This document shows positions 10,885 to 23,379 of a stretch of DNA of 64,000 nt, in pieces (the first letter of the stretch is position 1; each line of letters begins with the position of its first letter). The position numbers and the translations under genes were made by a program. The stretch is from Apricaphanius iberus (Eukaryota > Chordata > Actinopteri > Cyprinodontiformes > Aphaniidae): positions 310,001 to 374,000 of the forward strand of contig JAPXFQ010001678.1 in NCBI GenBank assembly GCA_028564705.1. The letters are read 5' to 3'. The notes under the pieces were generated by a model. It did no database searches. It had not been told where the DNA came from and saw only the letters and a program-made list of their open reading frames with translations.

Positions 10885-12632
10885 GATCTTTGCCCAAACC
10901 CGACCCGATGGGTCGGGCTGGGTTTGTCCCCGGTCATCATTGTCCACGGTCTCTGGTCTGGCTCGGGCTTTAGTGGTCAGCCGATCATCTCATTAGCATG
11001 ATTATTTATAATAAAGCGCTGCTCGTAACTACGAGTATGCTCAGATTAATGTTTACACGGAGTCTCCGAATCAAGCCTCCTCCATTAGTCCCGAGCACAG
11101 CCATAGATCAACACTCAGCTCAAGAGCAGAAGATACCGATTTGAAACCAAAAAAGCATTCTCACCTCCGACAACTCCATTGTTGACACCCTGGTTGTTTT
11201 CTCTCTCTCCTCCGCACATCTTGGCCCATTGACCTGGCGCGTGCACGGAAAAGTAGGCGCGGCTTCAAGACCAATCAGAAAGGTAGGGGGAGGGAGCTTG
11301 GGTCGTTTTTTTTTCCGAATCATGTCCCCCTCTCTCTTTTTTTCTTACAAAGTCCAGACTATCACTTTAACGTTAGTGTTGTAGCTGAAATGCATGATGT
11401 GAGGACTTTGGTTTGAGGTAAAATTGATGAGTTGCCCTACAGTGCCCACTGCCAGCATATCAGCCCTGTCGCGGATACCTCCATATTGAAATGACGCTAT
11501 GCATTACGGGGCTCCCAGGGAGCAGATAAGAGTTTTAGTTTTGTTAAGTTTGTCGCCAATGTAATAGATTGACTCTCGCCTCATTACTAGGAATTTAACA
11601 ATGATCACTGTCTAATGACATTTCCCTAAAGCTCATTTTGCAAAGCTCACTGGAAGGACACAAACTGAGAATGATATTTGCCTGATATAGAGGGTTTATC
11701 AATTGTATGAAAATATTATAATACGTGTCTGGCGCTATAATTAGTATATGTAATACCCTCGAAATGATCAATAACACATAGTTGTGATGAAATATTGGAA
11801 TCATTAGCAAATATAGCTTGAACTTATAGTATGTCCTAATTCAAACCTCGACTAATGTTAAACGTTTCTGAATATGAAGCTATTTGCATGTTCAACCCTA
11901 GTTCTTTTACTTTGATGTGGCAAGTTGCACTTTTGATAAAGTTTTGTCTGTATTATTTTAAATATAATAAACGCTGTTAACCTGTTTCAAAAGTGTGTAA
12001 GACTATCGATGCTTTCTGAACATATTCAACACCCTTTAAAAAAAATACCACGATAATACCGAACACTGAACAAATTTTGGTCACAATAACTGTGAGGTTT
12101 AATTTTCACACTGTGACAACCCTGCTTCTTACTGTGGCAGAGCTGGTGCCTGCTAAGAACCCATTTCTACCTCACCCACATGATGTTGCATATTTACCTT
12201 TCTCTGCAAACATAGTCACCGCATGCTGATAAGCATTTTCAGTTCAGTATGTGCAGGTTCATTTTTGTGTAATAAGTTTATAAATCAGGAAAGCAGACAG
12301 TTTTGAACTTTGAACTTACAATAGCAACAGCTTTGTTTATGCTGGATACAGGGTATCTTGCACTCTCAGCCCCACAACTCTGAATATTTTTCTGTTGGGA
12401 AAAAAGTCCACCTCTGGACCAGAGGAGCCCAGCTGGGGTGTGGTGGAGAAAGTATTTTCAGGTGTAAGAATTCGTACCCTCAGTTTATTAAACCGTGCGC
12501 ACCTGTGTGAGGCTCGGATCAGACTCGGACATAAATATCTTAATGATTGTCGGGCTCAGATTGGGTTCGGTTACTGCTTTGTCGGATGCCGGGCTCGGAC
12601 AAAAAAAAATGCGACTCGATCTGCTCTCTAAT
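10885..12632. mobile_element. Degenerate nonautonomous DNA element (tentative)
   Basis: The left end has a cccgacccgatgggtcgggc stretch and the right end a gtcggatgccgggctcggac stretch; such G/C-rich cgggctcgg blocks border a common fish hAT-like family. No ORF of transposase type lies between. 11450-12110 may be a further insertion. The boundaries are uncertain. Confidence 0.35.
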
Positions 12633-13047
12633 GTACATATCTCATCAAAACCAAAGTGTGGGACTGGATTCGTAAAAGAACTGACTAAGGACTTTCTCTG
12701 GAACTAGCACCAAACTAGCAGTGGTTAATTTTTGGAGGAAAAGCCCTATCCTTGTAAAATGGTTGCAGCCAAGGCGGCCTAAAACCGTTACTCGATTTCC
12801 ATTTATGTTTATGACTTATAAAAATTGCTATATTTATTGGCCGGTATGACTTATATTTTAGGATACAATACAATAATTGAGGTTAAAACTAATAAAGCCA
12901 AACACTTGCTACATCAGCTGAGCCAAACAGAATGATTGATCTTTCACACAGCTCATCACCAGCAGGAAGAACCTGGAGGTTTTTACTAGAGGCCGACCAA
13001 TATATCGGACAGCTGACCCTGGCATTAATTACTAATCCATTTCTTCA

Positions 13048-13106
13048 GTTTATGAAACTGTGTGCACAGATTCGCATTCTATTCCCCCGGTTTATGAAAC
13101 TGTGTG
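13048..13106 (+). repeat. Short direct repeat pair
   Basis: The 17-mer gtttatgaaactgtgtg occurs at 13048-13064 and 13090-13106. It lies next to a tRNA-like SINE unit and may be part of it. Confidence 0.6.
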
Positions 13107-13143
13107 ACTATATAGGGTGTTTTGTCTGCTTCAGGTTATATAA

Positions 13144-13229
13144 GTTGCTACTGTGCCAGAATGGTTAGGAAGCAGGACCACCAACCTGGTGCTGGTGGTT
13201 CGAATCCAGGCATGGCGTTCTTTCTGCAC
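13144..13229 (+). repeat. tRNA-derived SINE unit (+ copy)
   Basis: The unit contains a consensus RNA polymerase III B box, ggttcgaatcc, at 13198-13208 and an A-box-like gtgccagaatggttagg upstream. It does not fold into a convincing four-arm tRNA (only about four acceptor pairs). A diverged copy lies in the opposite orientation at 13389-13473. Confidence 0.6.
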
Positions 13230-13388
13230 CTTGGCACTCAACCATTTTTTTAGGTTAAAAAAATTAAACATCCATTTTTAAGTGGTGAGGACAAAACTAG
13301 GGTTTATAAATAATGCAGGGGAAATCTCCCCGGTTTAAACAATGCTTTGGGTTTCTGCAGGAATTCAAAAAAATGGTTCTGTGGCAAA

Positions 13389-13473
13389 GTGCAAAACAGT
13401 ACCATGCGTGGATTTGGTCCACTGGCATAAGCATGGCAGTCCTACATCTTAACCACCCTGGTACAGCAGCAAC
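13389..13473 (-). repeat. tRNA-derived SINE unit (- copy)
   Basis: The reverse complement starts gttgctgctgtaccagggtg and ends gcatggtactgttttgcac, aligning along its length with the + copy at 13144-13229. Its B-box region has decayed (ggaccaaatcc). The pair is head-to-head inverted with a 159-bp spacer. Confidence 0.6.
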
Positions 13474-13499
13474 TTTTGTCATCCCAGCAGCCGGGGTGC

Positions 13500-15779
13500 C
13501 TTATGAAGCAGCTGTATTTTAAAACAACCCAGACACCTGTTCCTTCTGTTAACTTAAAGTTTAAAGTTCTTATGATTATCTTTCTTTGCCCTTTTTATTA
13601 AAAAAGTTAACTGGAATTAAGCAGTATTTGACTAGCAAATTAAATAGATTTAACCTTTTTAATAGATAATCTGTTTAACAGGTGATAGGCCTACATACTG
13701 AATATAAAATCTTTTAGTACAGCACAGAAGTAAATGTACTGCCACTGAAAGCTGTTAAACTTGTTTTACCAGACTTGAGAGCTGACTCACGCTCCATGAT
13801 CTCCTTGTTTCATGTAAAATTTGTCCTGACAGTTCACTTTGATATCGCCTCTGATAAAATAATAAGGTTGTTGTCTTGCTGGGGAAACTCTTCCATGCCT
13901 GGAAAACTAAATCAGGATTGCTCAGAATTTCTGAAAATGTTTGTCTAACTTTAATTTATTTATCCATTGTTTAAACTGAACTCCCAGCATATTTTAGTGT
14001 CTCACTTGTATGAACCAGTAGTTTTGCATTTACCACAGTTAGGGGTGGGTACATTTGACATTTAAATAGATACAATACCAATTCCCGGCACAGAGGAATT
14101 GATACCAATGGTACCATACAACTGTTTTGTTTTTTAATTAGGGCTGTCAAACGAATAAAAGTATCAATCTAATTAATCACAGGGTAGCTTTGAATTAATC
14201 AAGATGAATTAATAATCCTAAATATTAATGACAAACTACAGTTTTTGGTGTACATAAAGGACAAAACCTGATGTTGTTGCTCTTTTAAAAAAAAAAAAAA
14301 GAAAATACGACAATCGAGTATAATATAGACTTGGTCACAACCATTGCCAATCATGTACCAATGAACACTCTGAATACTCTTACTATTAAGGTCTACACAT
14401 ATACTTCGACTAATGACTTAGCACCAATTTAAGTCAGAAAACATCACTTTAACTGAACGATGTAAATTTTAACGCACCTGTAAAACACTACGAAATGTAC
14501 TGAAACTATACAGTGAACCAACATGCATAAATCGAAATAAATAGGCCCCTCTTATACTCTTTGCACCTATTTGAAAGATCGAGCAGACAGAGGAAGTGGA
14601 TGGAATCAAATGAGGAATATTCCCCTGACAACTAATGAACTTAATCTTACTAACACAAAGCCAACACGTCAATTTTATATTCCTACTTGTCATTTATGCA
14701 CACGCAAATACTTCTCTTACCATCCAGAAGCTGTTTTAGCCTGCTATGCTGTTTAGTGAAGATAACTGAACGGGCGTAATCTCAATTGTATTAAGTGAAG
14801 TGGAGCCAAACTTTAGAGCATTTTCTGTCTGCCATGCTGTGATTACGGCTCGCTTGCAGCGACTGCCGTCGTTACGGGCTTGCACATGCGATGCTGTCTG
14901 GTATCTTGGCAAATCTCTATGTTACAACAAGTTCTCATTAATGAAGAACAAAACAAGGCACTCTTTCATATCATCTGAATCACTGCTCGGTAGGTGCCTT
15001 TAAAGTACCCAATTCTGTACCCATCTTTAACGCCAGCATACATTTTCTGATTTTCTGTCTGCTTGACAGAAATGATAAAATGTGCAAACCTGCAGGACAC
15101 CGGCCTCGAGGCCTGGAGTTGGGGACCCCTGGGCTAGAGGAAGCGAGGGGGTGGGGGGGTTTTTAATGATGTTTTGTAGATTTGATATGGGTGGAGCCTT
15201 GATAGTGGGATTCCAAATTATCTGTCCCTCAAATACTCTGCTGTTCAAGGCAAGCCTATGTTTGAAGACTGACTGAATATGAAATCAGCATCCATCTGTT
15301 ATCCTTTTAGGCAGAGCAGTGCAAGGTTCCAGACGAAAGGCGTCCCAGTAAATCTACAAGCTTGAATCTGTCTACAGACCTCTGCCTTCTATTATGCCAT
15401 TATGCAATTAGTGAGACAAATGTATAGATAGGCAGCCATTTAAAAATAAGCAGAGAAATGGTATTGGGCTCTCGGTGTGTGTTCATAACAATCTGCAGGT
15501 GCATCATCTCAAGAAATCAAAATATAATTAATTTTGATTTATTTCGGTTATTCAATTTAAATAAAAGTTTCTCAGGACATCAGAATTTTACATTGTTTTC
15601 AGACTTAGACATGAATCTATTGAAAATAAATGCACTGTACAGTAAACTCATTCAAGTCTGGGATCATTTTGCATGAAGTACTACACCAGTTTAGAGTGGC
15701 ATGGGGGAAATTGTCCTGTGTAACTATTTTTGGAAATGAAAGGGAATGATCCAGAGAAAACTGCTACTTACAACAGCTA
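13500..15779. other. Intergenic or intronic DNA with hAT-like ends only
   Basis: Mostly unremarkable AT-rich sequence. A hAT-type start agggctgtcaaacg lies at about 14141 without a convincing partner, and 15090-15136 (gcctggagttggggacccct) resembles the terminus of another fish hAT-like family. No gene was seen. Confidence 0.45.
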
Positions 15780-16500
15780 AAAATTACTGATCAGGCCCAA
15801 AATCTAGGTGTAGTACTGAACCATCCATGGTCACAATAAGGCAACTACAACATCAGGTTTCTATCATCTGAAAAACATTTCTAGGATTAATGTAGCAAGA
15901 TGACCTTTAAAAATGTATTTGCTTGATTTCTGCAACAATGTATAAAACGTAAGACAGCAGTCAGATGATCCAGAATGCTGCCGCTCGTGTCTTCACTAGA
16001 ACCGGAAAAGTGGAGGAGATCACACCAGTTCTAAAGTCCTTACACTGACTCCCTGTAGCTCAGAGAATAGAAGTTAAAATGCTTTCAATATATTATAAGT
16101 AATTGAACAACTTGGCACCAATGTATGCTGAAGATGTTGTCATTATGCCAACCCACCAACCACTCAGGTCTTCTAACTCCGGTCTATTAATCAACCCTAG
16201 AATTATAACCAAACATGGAGAATCAGCTTTTAGTTTGTATGCTCTCCTTTTCTGGAACAAACTTCTAGACCATTGCAAAGCAGCTGAAATACAGTTACTT
16301 TAAATCATAGCTAAAAACCCAAATGTTTAGAGCTGCCTTTGATTAATTGAACAGTAGCCGGAATGTCACAACTGTAGTATGTTTTGATGTTCTGTTTTTA
16401 TTTTTATTATTGTTTTTTTCTGCTTTCATTTACCCCCCTTGAATAACCTTGTTCCTGAAGATGTGCTTTAAAATCTGCCTTTCCTTGTGTGAGTTGAAAT
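15780..16500 (+). mobile_element. L2 LINE fragment, C-terminal RT region
   Basis: Decayed coding sequence parallels the end of the L2 at 47360-51835: aatctaggtgtag, aacatttctaggatta, gatccagaatgctgc, then NLAPMYAEDVV and ITKHGESAFSLYALLFWNKL at 16103-16290. Stops and frameshifts are present. Confidence 0.75.
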
Positions 16501-17516
16501 GTTTGTCTAACAGTTTAGAAATTAAATGTTTTTTTTATATGTTCGTCATTTAAAATTTGGGGATGGGAGTTTTACATTTTTGTTTTTATTTAGATTTGTG
16601 TTGCAAGTATTAAGATTCATTGTTTCACACTGGTAACAAAGCAATGTCTGTAAAGAACCAATGATGTTTTATTGTTGTAAAATATAGACTCTGAAATACA
16701 CATGAAGGGTTTATGACTGGACCATGTTATACACTGCTAATAAAATTTAATTTAGATCTCTTCAAAAATCAATTGACAATATTTAAAAGTTTCTCCATGA
16801 AAGCCTTCTTCATTATAGTCCCCATTCTGATAGCCTAATGCAACAGAAACACAACAGAAACATATGTCCTATCCTTTTCAGTTGCTTAGTTGTGGGGGGT
16901 TTTGTGTTCCAGCTTCATTTGCCACGGTTCATTCATCAGCGCGGCTGACTGCGTCACGGCGGGCCCCGCCTCATGAAAGATTGAATCTTTTTTAGATTTT
17001 TATAGGATGGAGGAGCATGGTGTAGTTAACCGATGATTAATAATGAATGAATCTCTCTGCTACTTGGAATGTGCAGCCAGATGCTGAAACAGTTGTGGCT
17101 GCATCTGCTCTGTTAGTTACTCTGAATTTTAATGAATTTCGGTGAAATTGTGCTGGTCAAATTGGTTAATCCTCTCAATTCTGCAGCTTTATAAAATTAT
17201 ATCTAGCAAAAAAAGGCATAAATGCTTTTTGCATATTGAAACAAATTGGACTAATGAGAAATTTAATAATCTAATTAAACAAGAAAAACAGGATTGTAAT
17301 AATCTGAACGCAGAGTACAAACACCTTTTGTTTGATATTACTAATGTTTTTAAACTTGTTCTGTATTTTATGACATTATTTTTTTATTTCATCGAAATAT
17401 TGCATAAAATGAATATGTATCATGGATAATTTAGCATTTTTAGTGCTCTGCCTAATTTATACAGTTTTAGTTAAATATATCAGTATTTAATCTAAATCTG
17501 TCTCTGTCATTTGCAG
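16501..17516. other. Intron sequence upstream of mark3 exon a
   Basis: AT-rich, with a short CpG-containing patch at 16930-16975. No conserved exon and no recognised repeat. The upstream VAIK exon of mark3 was looked for here and not found. Confidence 0.5.
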
Positions 17517-17565
17517 CTTTTCAGAGAAGTCAGAATAATGAAGATCTTAAATCATCCCAATATCG
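17517..17565 (+). CDS. mark3: mark3 exon a: kinase alphaC helix
   Basis: This 49-bp exon encodes LFREVRIMKILNHPNI plus the first base of a split valine codon (phase 1 end). The Glu of FREV is the alphaC glutamate that salt-bridges the VAIK lysine in active kinases. It is preceded by a pyrimidine-rich tract and ttgcag, and followed by the donor gtaagt. The exon carrying the lysine should lie upstream but I saw no candidate between 1 and 17516, so the preceding intron probably runs off the left edge. Confidence 0.95.
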
Positions 17566-18420
17566 GTAAGTGGATCTTTTACAGAACCTCCGCACAAAGA
17601 CTGAAGCATTACACTGAAAGGGTTTGTCATGTGAGCTGTATGGTTTCACATTGGACTAGAGATTTTCAAACTTGTGTTTTTTGGTAAAGATTTTATTGAC
17701 TAAGAGGGATTTTAGTCCATTCTGAACTTTCGTTACGAATTGCAATAAACTGTGATAGAAACTTGATAAAAATGCTACAATTACCAGTCATTGGTCATCT
17801 CTTAATTAATCATTGAAATAATAAAAACAATAATTTGCAGAAGGGATATCACAGAATTTCAGTATTTTTAAACAATAGAGAGGATTACTGTATGTATGTA
17901 CGTTCCGTCCATCCATCCATTAGTTCATTCATTGTGGGGGATATTGAGGTGTATAAGCAGTACACCAGACACTTACAAGTAAATGTAAACCTGCAGATTA
18001 ATACTAAGGTTAAAAATAGAAAAATACAATTTATAGATTGTATGTTTTGGCTAAGTTTACAACACGGGAGTAATAATACTGTACAGTTATTTAAAATAGC
18101 CTGTTCAGAACCATTAAATGTGTATCTGAGTAGAGCTGTTTAAAAGATTTACAATGTGTATTTGTACATAGAAAACACCAACATGCAATTTAGAAAAAAA
18201 TAGAAAAGACAGCAAATATCAGCAGGAATGTAAACACCCATTCTAATTTTGTTTTAAGCAGTGATGGTTTTAAAGTGTAACAGCTCCTAGGAGGAAGTAT
18301 CTGTGATAATTCTGTATTGTGTATGTAAGACGCAGCAATTTGTGACTAAATTTAAAAAAAGCCTAAAATATAATTTTTTGTCAAAATCAATAAAAAAAAA
18401 CCTAATAAAGTGGGCACAGA

Positions 18421-18454
18421 GCTGATAGTTTCTGCAGAAACAGAAACTATCAGC
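18421..18454. repeat. Perfect intronic hairpin
   Basis: Arms gctgatagtttctg and cagaaactatcagc (14 bp, perfect) enclose the loop cagaaa. It lies 123 bp upstream of mark3 exon b, on the transcribed strand. Confidence 0.85.
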
Positions 18455-18577
18455 CCCTCACCTCCCTTCTAAGAGGGATGTTTCGTTTTTTAAGGTTGTT
18501 CTGGAACAACTCCCCTCCTGGTTTCTCAATGTAATTGAATCCTTCATTTTCCTTCTTTCTGTCCTTCCTTCCTGCAG

Positions 18578-18643
18578 TCAAGCTGTTTGAGGTGATTGAG
18601 ACTGAGAGGACGCTCTACCTTGTGATGGAGTACGCCAGTGGAG
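18578..18643 (+). CDS. mark3: mark3 exon b: beta4-beta5 and hinge
   Basis: This 66-bp exon completes the split valine and encodes [21 protein letters not shown], ending one base into a split glycine (phase 1). It covers beta4, beta5, the Met gatekeeper (LVMEY) and the start of the hinge. The acceptor is cctgcag after a C/T-rich tract and the donor is gtgaga. A perfect 14-bp-arm hairpin lies about 120 bp upstream in the intron. Confidence 0.95.
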
Positions 18644-20395
18644 GTGAGATGAAATTATTACATCTCATGTTACTTAAAACACTGTTTATCTATGCTGAGT
18701 GTGCTTTTTAATACCAATATTTTCTCAGACATATGGATAACAAGAAAGCCTACTAATATTTAGCAAAGATTCTTCTAATAAGGTTAAATCAAAAAAGCTC
18801 CTTCTTTGCTCCAAAAAGTGAAGCTTTAGTGCTCACCCAAAAAGGATATACTAGGGCTAATCCTATTTGCACAGGTTAGGGTTAAATGTAAAAATACACT
18901 AATATAAACAAGAATAAGTACAGTTTCCTCATTCTCTATAATAAAGTGTAAGAAAATTATTGTATACCACATGCAATATTGTGGTCCAACACAAACAAGT
19001 TATCAATCGACAAACATTTTTCTATCACAAATGACATTTTGACAAATTCCTATTCACATCATTCTCAGACCATTTGATGCAGACACGCAGATATTTTCAA
19101 CTTTATGCACGGAACACACTTAATTGAAACAATAATGAAAGTAAAGATAACCATAATGGCATCTGAGCATCATCTCCGACCTGGAAACCATACTCAATGC
19201 ATCTTTCTATCATGGAACAGACAGTGCATCTGTGACCAGTGTGTCTAATCACAGATGTGCTACAATGAGCCCAATGTTGTGCCAACTATAGTGTAAAAGC
19301 GGATTGCTGTAAGCTACCTGCCACTGAAGCAGTAGCTTAGGGGTCAGGAAACTACTCGCTCAGAGAGTCTATCCCCGACTTATGATCTCTTCAATTGAAG
19401 AAATGTTCCCTCATTTCAAAACTTTGGCTGAAGTGGCACTACTCACTCTCCAGTTTGGCAAAACACGCATTCGGCCTCCAGAACACAATCAAGTGGTGAT
19501 ACTTTGCAAGCCGATGGTCAAAATAACAGACAACAAAAAGACACCGAGGCTTAAACAGCTTTCAGTATTTTTGCTATTTTCTTATACTTTTATTATATAT
19601 CTATCAATTCATTTTGTAGAGGGATTTAATTTATAAATAAAAACAATTTTCTGCAACTAGCAAAAAATAAAAGAAAATTACAAATAAAAACCAACTTTTG
19701 TTGCAACTTTTCAGAAAAGCTGCATCAACATCAAGTATTTTAGGCCACAGCAATCACCAATAAATGCTGCAAAATCCTGGAGGCACTAATAAAATGGCTT
19801 AGTAATATATGCCTAATACTTGGATTGTAGGGGAAGAAAAATGCTATTTAATTTTGTAATTTTTCTTTTGCAATATGAACAATTTTCCTTTTTACTACTT
19901 TTTTTTGGTTAATTTGAAGGCTGCCCTTAGTCCGATTGAAATCAGACTTTTAAAATACATGTATACACCTTACTCTGGCTGGAGCTGAACCAAACTGGAG
20001 TATCAGAAGCTCTGCTTCTCTAGCTGAATAATGAGATTCAAATCGGACTTCTCTGTAATCAGCCCGATTCGGCCGATAGAGATCACTGTGATCAACTGTG
20101 TTTTAATGGACGAGTGGCCCATCTCCTTAAATAAAAAGTTCTGCTTTGTTTAAGCTCACGGGTCTCGCCATCTTGTAAACGACAGTGATTACTACTTCTA
20201 CTAAGGTGTATTGTTGTAGGCATGCTGTTGAGCCCTACGCCGCCCCCTACAGTTTTCAGCAATATTGATTCTTAGCAGGGACAAGCCGCAAAAAGTATAA
20301 ACGCTGCTAGAAAGCTTCTCGGCTGGTTCCTGACGTCTCTTTTCCGCACGCATCAAGCATAAACCAAACTTTACTGTGAATGTCTGCGTATGTGC
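18644..20395. other. mark3 intron, mostly unassigned
   Basis: No exon was found. A stretch around 19920-20110 (ttagtccgattgaaatcag) resembles a diverged DNA-element family also hinted at near 22290, but no ends can be paired. Confidence 0.4.
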
Positions 20396-21230
20396 TTAAA
20401 GTGTAACTAAACCCGAAATGGGTTTTTACTAATACAGTCTTTCAGTTTAAGGGAATATATTTAACATTTTTGTGTAAACTTGTTAAATTCCACATTTTTT
20501 GGTCTTAGTCTTACTGTTCATGGTCATTGTGTGGTACTGCATTTGAATTTTATGATTGGCTGAGATTGGTACATGAGAGAAAATTCCTACATCACAGGCA
20601 TTGTTTCACAAAAATGCCCTCCCTCTCTCAGACACGCTCACCCCGCCCCGTCTTGAAATTGCTCATCTTGTGCGCTACTTGTATACACTGAAGCATACTG
20701 AGAGAAACAGAGGAAGCTGAAATCCAAATATCGCACTTTGGAGGACCACAATATCGAAGTGGTTTAAAGCCACAAGTTATAACCTTTATGTTTTAAACAC
20801 ACTGTGAATAAGGAAACAAAAGCTGAGGTAGTTCGCTCCGAAGCTACTTAGCATTGATGCTAGCACTAGGCTCTGTGTTTGTTTGCTAATATACGTGCTG
20901 CTGGCTTCAGGCAGCGCTGACTCGGCAACCTGAGCCAAAGGCTTTAACTGATACATCGTTTGGCTGCTGCGCTCCATAGAGCCTTTCTTTTCCTATGGTG
21001 GAGAAGAGACCTCATTTCTCCCTTTACCATAGGTAAATAGAGGCATTACGGAGCTCGGCGGCCGCATGCCATAGCTCAGCCGTGACCGTCTTCCAGATTA
21101 CACCTCCGCGTCTCCTCCACACTTGGCCATGCCCCTCTGTGCCTCCTGGTCCTGCCCACTTTGGTAGAGTTTTTCAAATGTTGCCTGGGGGCGGGATGAT
21201 GCTTTTTCATGGGGTTCAGTTGCACTTTAA
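20396..21230. mobile_element. Nonautonomous TTAA-flanked DNA transposon, second family
   Basis: The 835-bp unit begins ttaaagtgtaactaaaccc and ends in the reverse complement of ttaaagtgcaactgaacccc, giving inverted repeats of about 20 bp with two mismatches, bounded by TTAA. No transposase ORF. The organisation is like the 9006-10019 element but the sequences are unrelated beyond TTAAAG. Confidence 0.7.
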
Positions 21231-21371
21231 ATGTTTTATCCCCCAACCCACCTGATGTAATCTTTTTCACATCTGCAATGTGTTGTGCCGCTTGAAGCTG
21301 GTTCCAATATCATGGTACGCATGTATCTGTATGTGTAATTGTTGTTTGTCTGTCTACTCTTGATTGGGCTG

Positions 21372-21417
21372 TACTGAATTTCCCCTTGTGGGATAAATAA
21401 AGGATTATTATTTTCTA
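21372..21417 (+). mobile_element. LINE 3' tail fragment
   Basis: The sequence gaatttccccttgtgggata followed by aataaaggattatt matches short tails at 59238-59275 (+) and 35604-35645 (-). These look like 3' ends of a CR1/Rex1-type LINE left by extreme 5' truncation. Confidence 0.5.
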
Positions 21418-21513
21418 TTCAGTAGTGTTATAAGAGGCATATGGCATCTAAGACAAACGTAAGGGGCCAATCAGTGCATGTTTGGATTTACGAAGAGACG
21501 ATGCCTTGTTACT

Positions 21514-22142
21514 GGGGCTGAACGATATTGGAAAATAATCGAAATGCGATTTTTATTTATTTTTTATAATATAAAATAATTTATAATTTATTCTATTCCA
21601 TAGGCTAGACTTATTTTAAGATGAAGGCAAATGAAGCATGGCTGAATTAGAAACAAGATTATTTATCTAGTTAAATCACCACAGTCAATGTGATGTCCGT
21701 CGTTTTGCAAACAAAGTTCTTTACCTATAGACTGTAGCTGGCAAGCCCCTCTCTTGGCCGGCTGCAATGTTTTCCCTGCTGGGTCATCTGGTGGCTGGCA
21801 TCTTAGCCATGCAACTCTCATATATGGTGGTGTGATTTTTTTTTTAGGTGTTGATAAAGGTTCCTAGTGAACATCGTGAGGTAGCAACATACTAATCTGT
21901 AATATACCTGGTGTTGTGCAGCATCATCGTTTTTATAGCCAGTATAATATCCAATGTACTATTTATCTTTGGTACGAAATTCTGAGCAGCGCTGGCTTCT
22001 GTCAAGCTTTAGACCATTTTATAACGGGTTAAAGCACTGCGTTTAATTATCACCCTGCTTTGTTTGAGCTGCTCACAAGTCATGTGACTATCCCAGATCT
22101 CACGCTCAGGATCAAACTGAGCAATTAATTGTTCAGCCTTAG
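21514..22142. mobile_element. hAT-like nonautonomous element with 8-bp target duplication
   Basis: The 629-bp insert begins ggggctgaacgatattgg and ends caattaattgttcagcc, inverted around GGCTGAAC. It is flanked by ttgttact at 21506-21513 and 22143-22150. A related uninterrupted sequence lies at 39430-39487, where the two flanks are contiguous. An 8-bp duplication is the hAT hallmark. No transposase. Confidence 0.75.
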
Positions 22143-22150
22143 TTGTTACT

Positions 22151-23379
22151 GTGAATATCGTGCTTTAACCAGTCTTAACCACCAGCCTTAGTTTACTGCT
22201 TAAATGTAGCTGGAAGCTACAATGTAGCTTATTTCATTTAATAATTCGATTTTCTGACTGACATGTAAACTGGGACTCGTCGCTACAGGGGGCGAGCCGT
22301 TAGTCCAATTACTCCAAAAAGCTCGATTTAGCTCTGCGTGTAAACATACTGAGTGATTTTGCCTGATATGCTCTGAAGGCCTCGGAAGGAGAGATCGTAA
22401 ATAATGAACATGTTAAATATTTACGACTAGAAATCCTGAAGTGTGTTGAATGTTCCACAAGAAGCCAAGCACAGACAGTATGCAACGTCACGTGTATGGG
22501 AACCACAGCCAATCAAGACATGAGCTGACTCAGATGACTGGAGGAGGAGGAAGTAAAAACATGTGGTCTCTAAATCTGTGAAGATTTGAAAAATCCTGTA
22601 TTGTACCAGCCTTGAGGCATTTTTTTAAAGTATCTGCAATTAATCTGCATATATTATGGTTAAATGATGGCCCAAGCTTGTTCTTTTATGTGCCTCTGAA
22701 ACGAATAAGGAAAAGGTATGCCATTGTTTTAAGGTTGTGTGCAATTCTAAAGTTGAACGTTTTTTTTAGTTTCAGGCTTTTTTTTATACATTTGTTGAAT
22801 CAGATGAGTCAGGTCAGTCATGGATTTACAAATCTTTTTTTTTTTTTTTTTTTTTTTGTGGGCGTAAAGCATGACCTAGATTTTGTGGCTTATGATCCTT
22901 TTATATCTCAAATATTAGATAGTTTTCCGATTTCACGATCTCCCAGAACAGATTCCTATCGATTTCCTAATGTTGTTTTTGTTGCTGGCTATGCCAATTT
23001 TTTTTTTTTTTACCTTAATGCTGATCTTCACAGACATATAAACTTTTGCTAATTTAGAACAAAGGCATATCAAGTTCCTCAATGGGCTGGTGGTGTTTAG
23101 ATGTGTTAACCGGGGAAGCGTCTGCTTCTGGAACTCTGCAGCAGCTTTGTGCCTTCAGGAGGGGCTCGGTTTGGAGTTAACTCACGTCATTATGATTAAG
23201 AAATGCCCTCAAACTATGCACATTGGGGGCATTGCATGCCAGCTGCATGAATGTTATTTTTATCTGCTTAGTTTCATAAGTCATGAATCACTTCATTTCA
23301 CCTCATCAGTCTCTGCTTCAGCTTCCAACCTTTCTTTCTTTGCTGTCAGGCCTTTTCTGATTCCTATCTTTGTTTGCAG
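22151..23379. other. mark3 intron with poly-T tracts
   Basis: No exon apart from the flanking ones. A 23-base T run lies at 22835-22857 and a shorter one near 22999-23010. The 146-codon open frame from 22612 is composed largely of these tracts and is not considered a gene. Confidence 0.5.

Noticed and set aside
13144..13229. Functional tRNA gene
   Set aside because: The B box is perfect but the acceptor and T stems do not pair properly and there is an inverted diverged copy nearby, which fits a SINE better.
22612..23052. 146-codon frame with hydrophobic runs
   Set aside because: The Phe runs come from poly-T tracts; it lies in an intron and has no recognisable domain.
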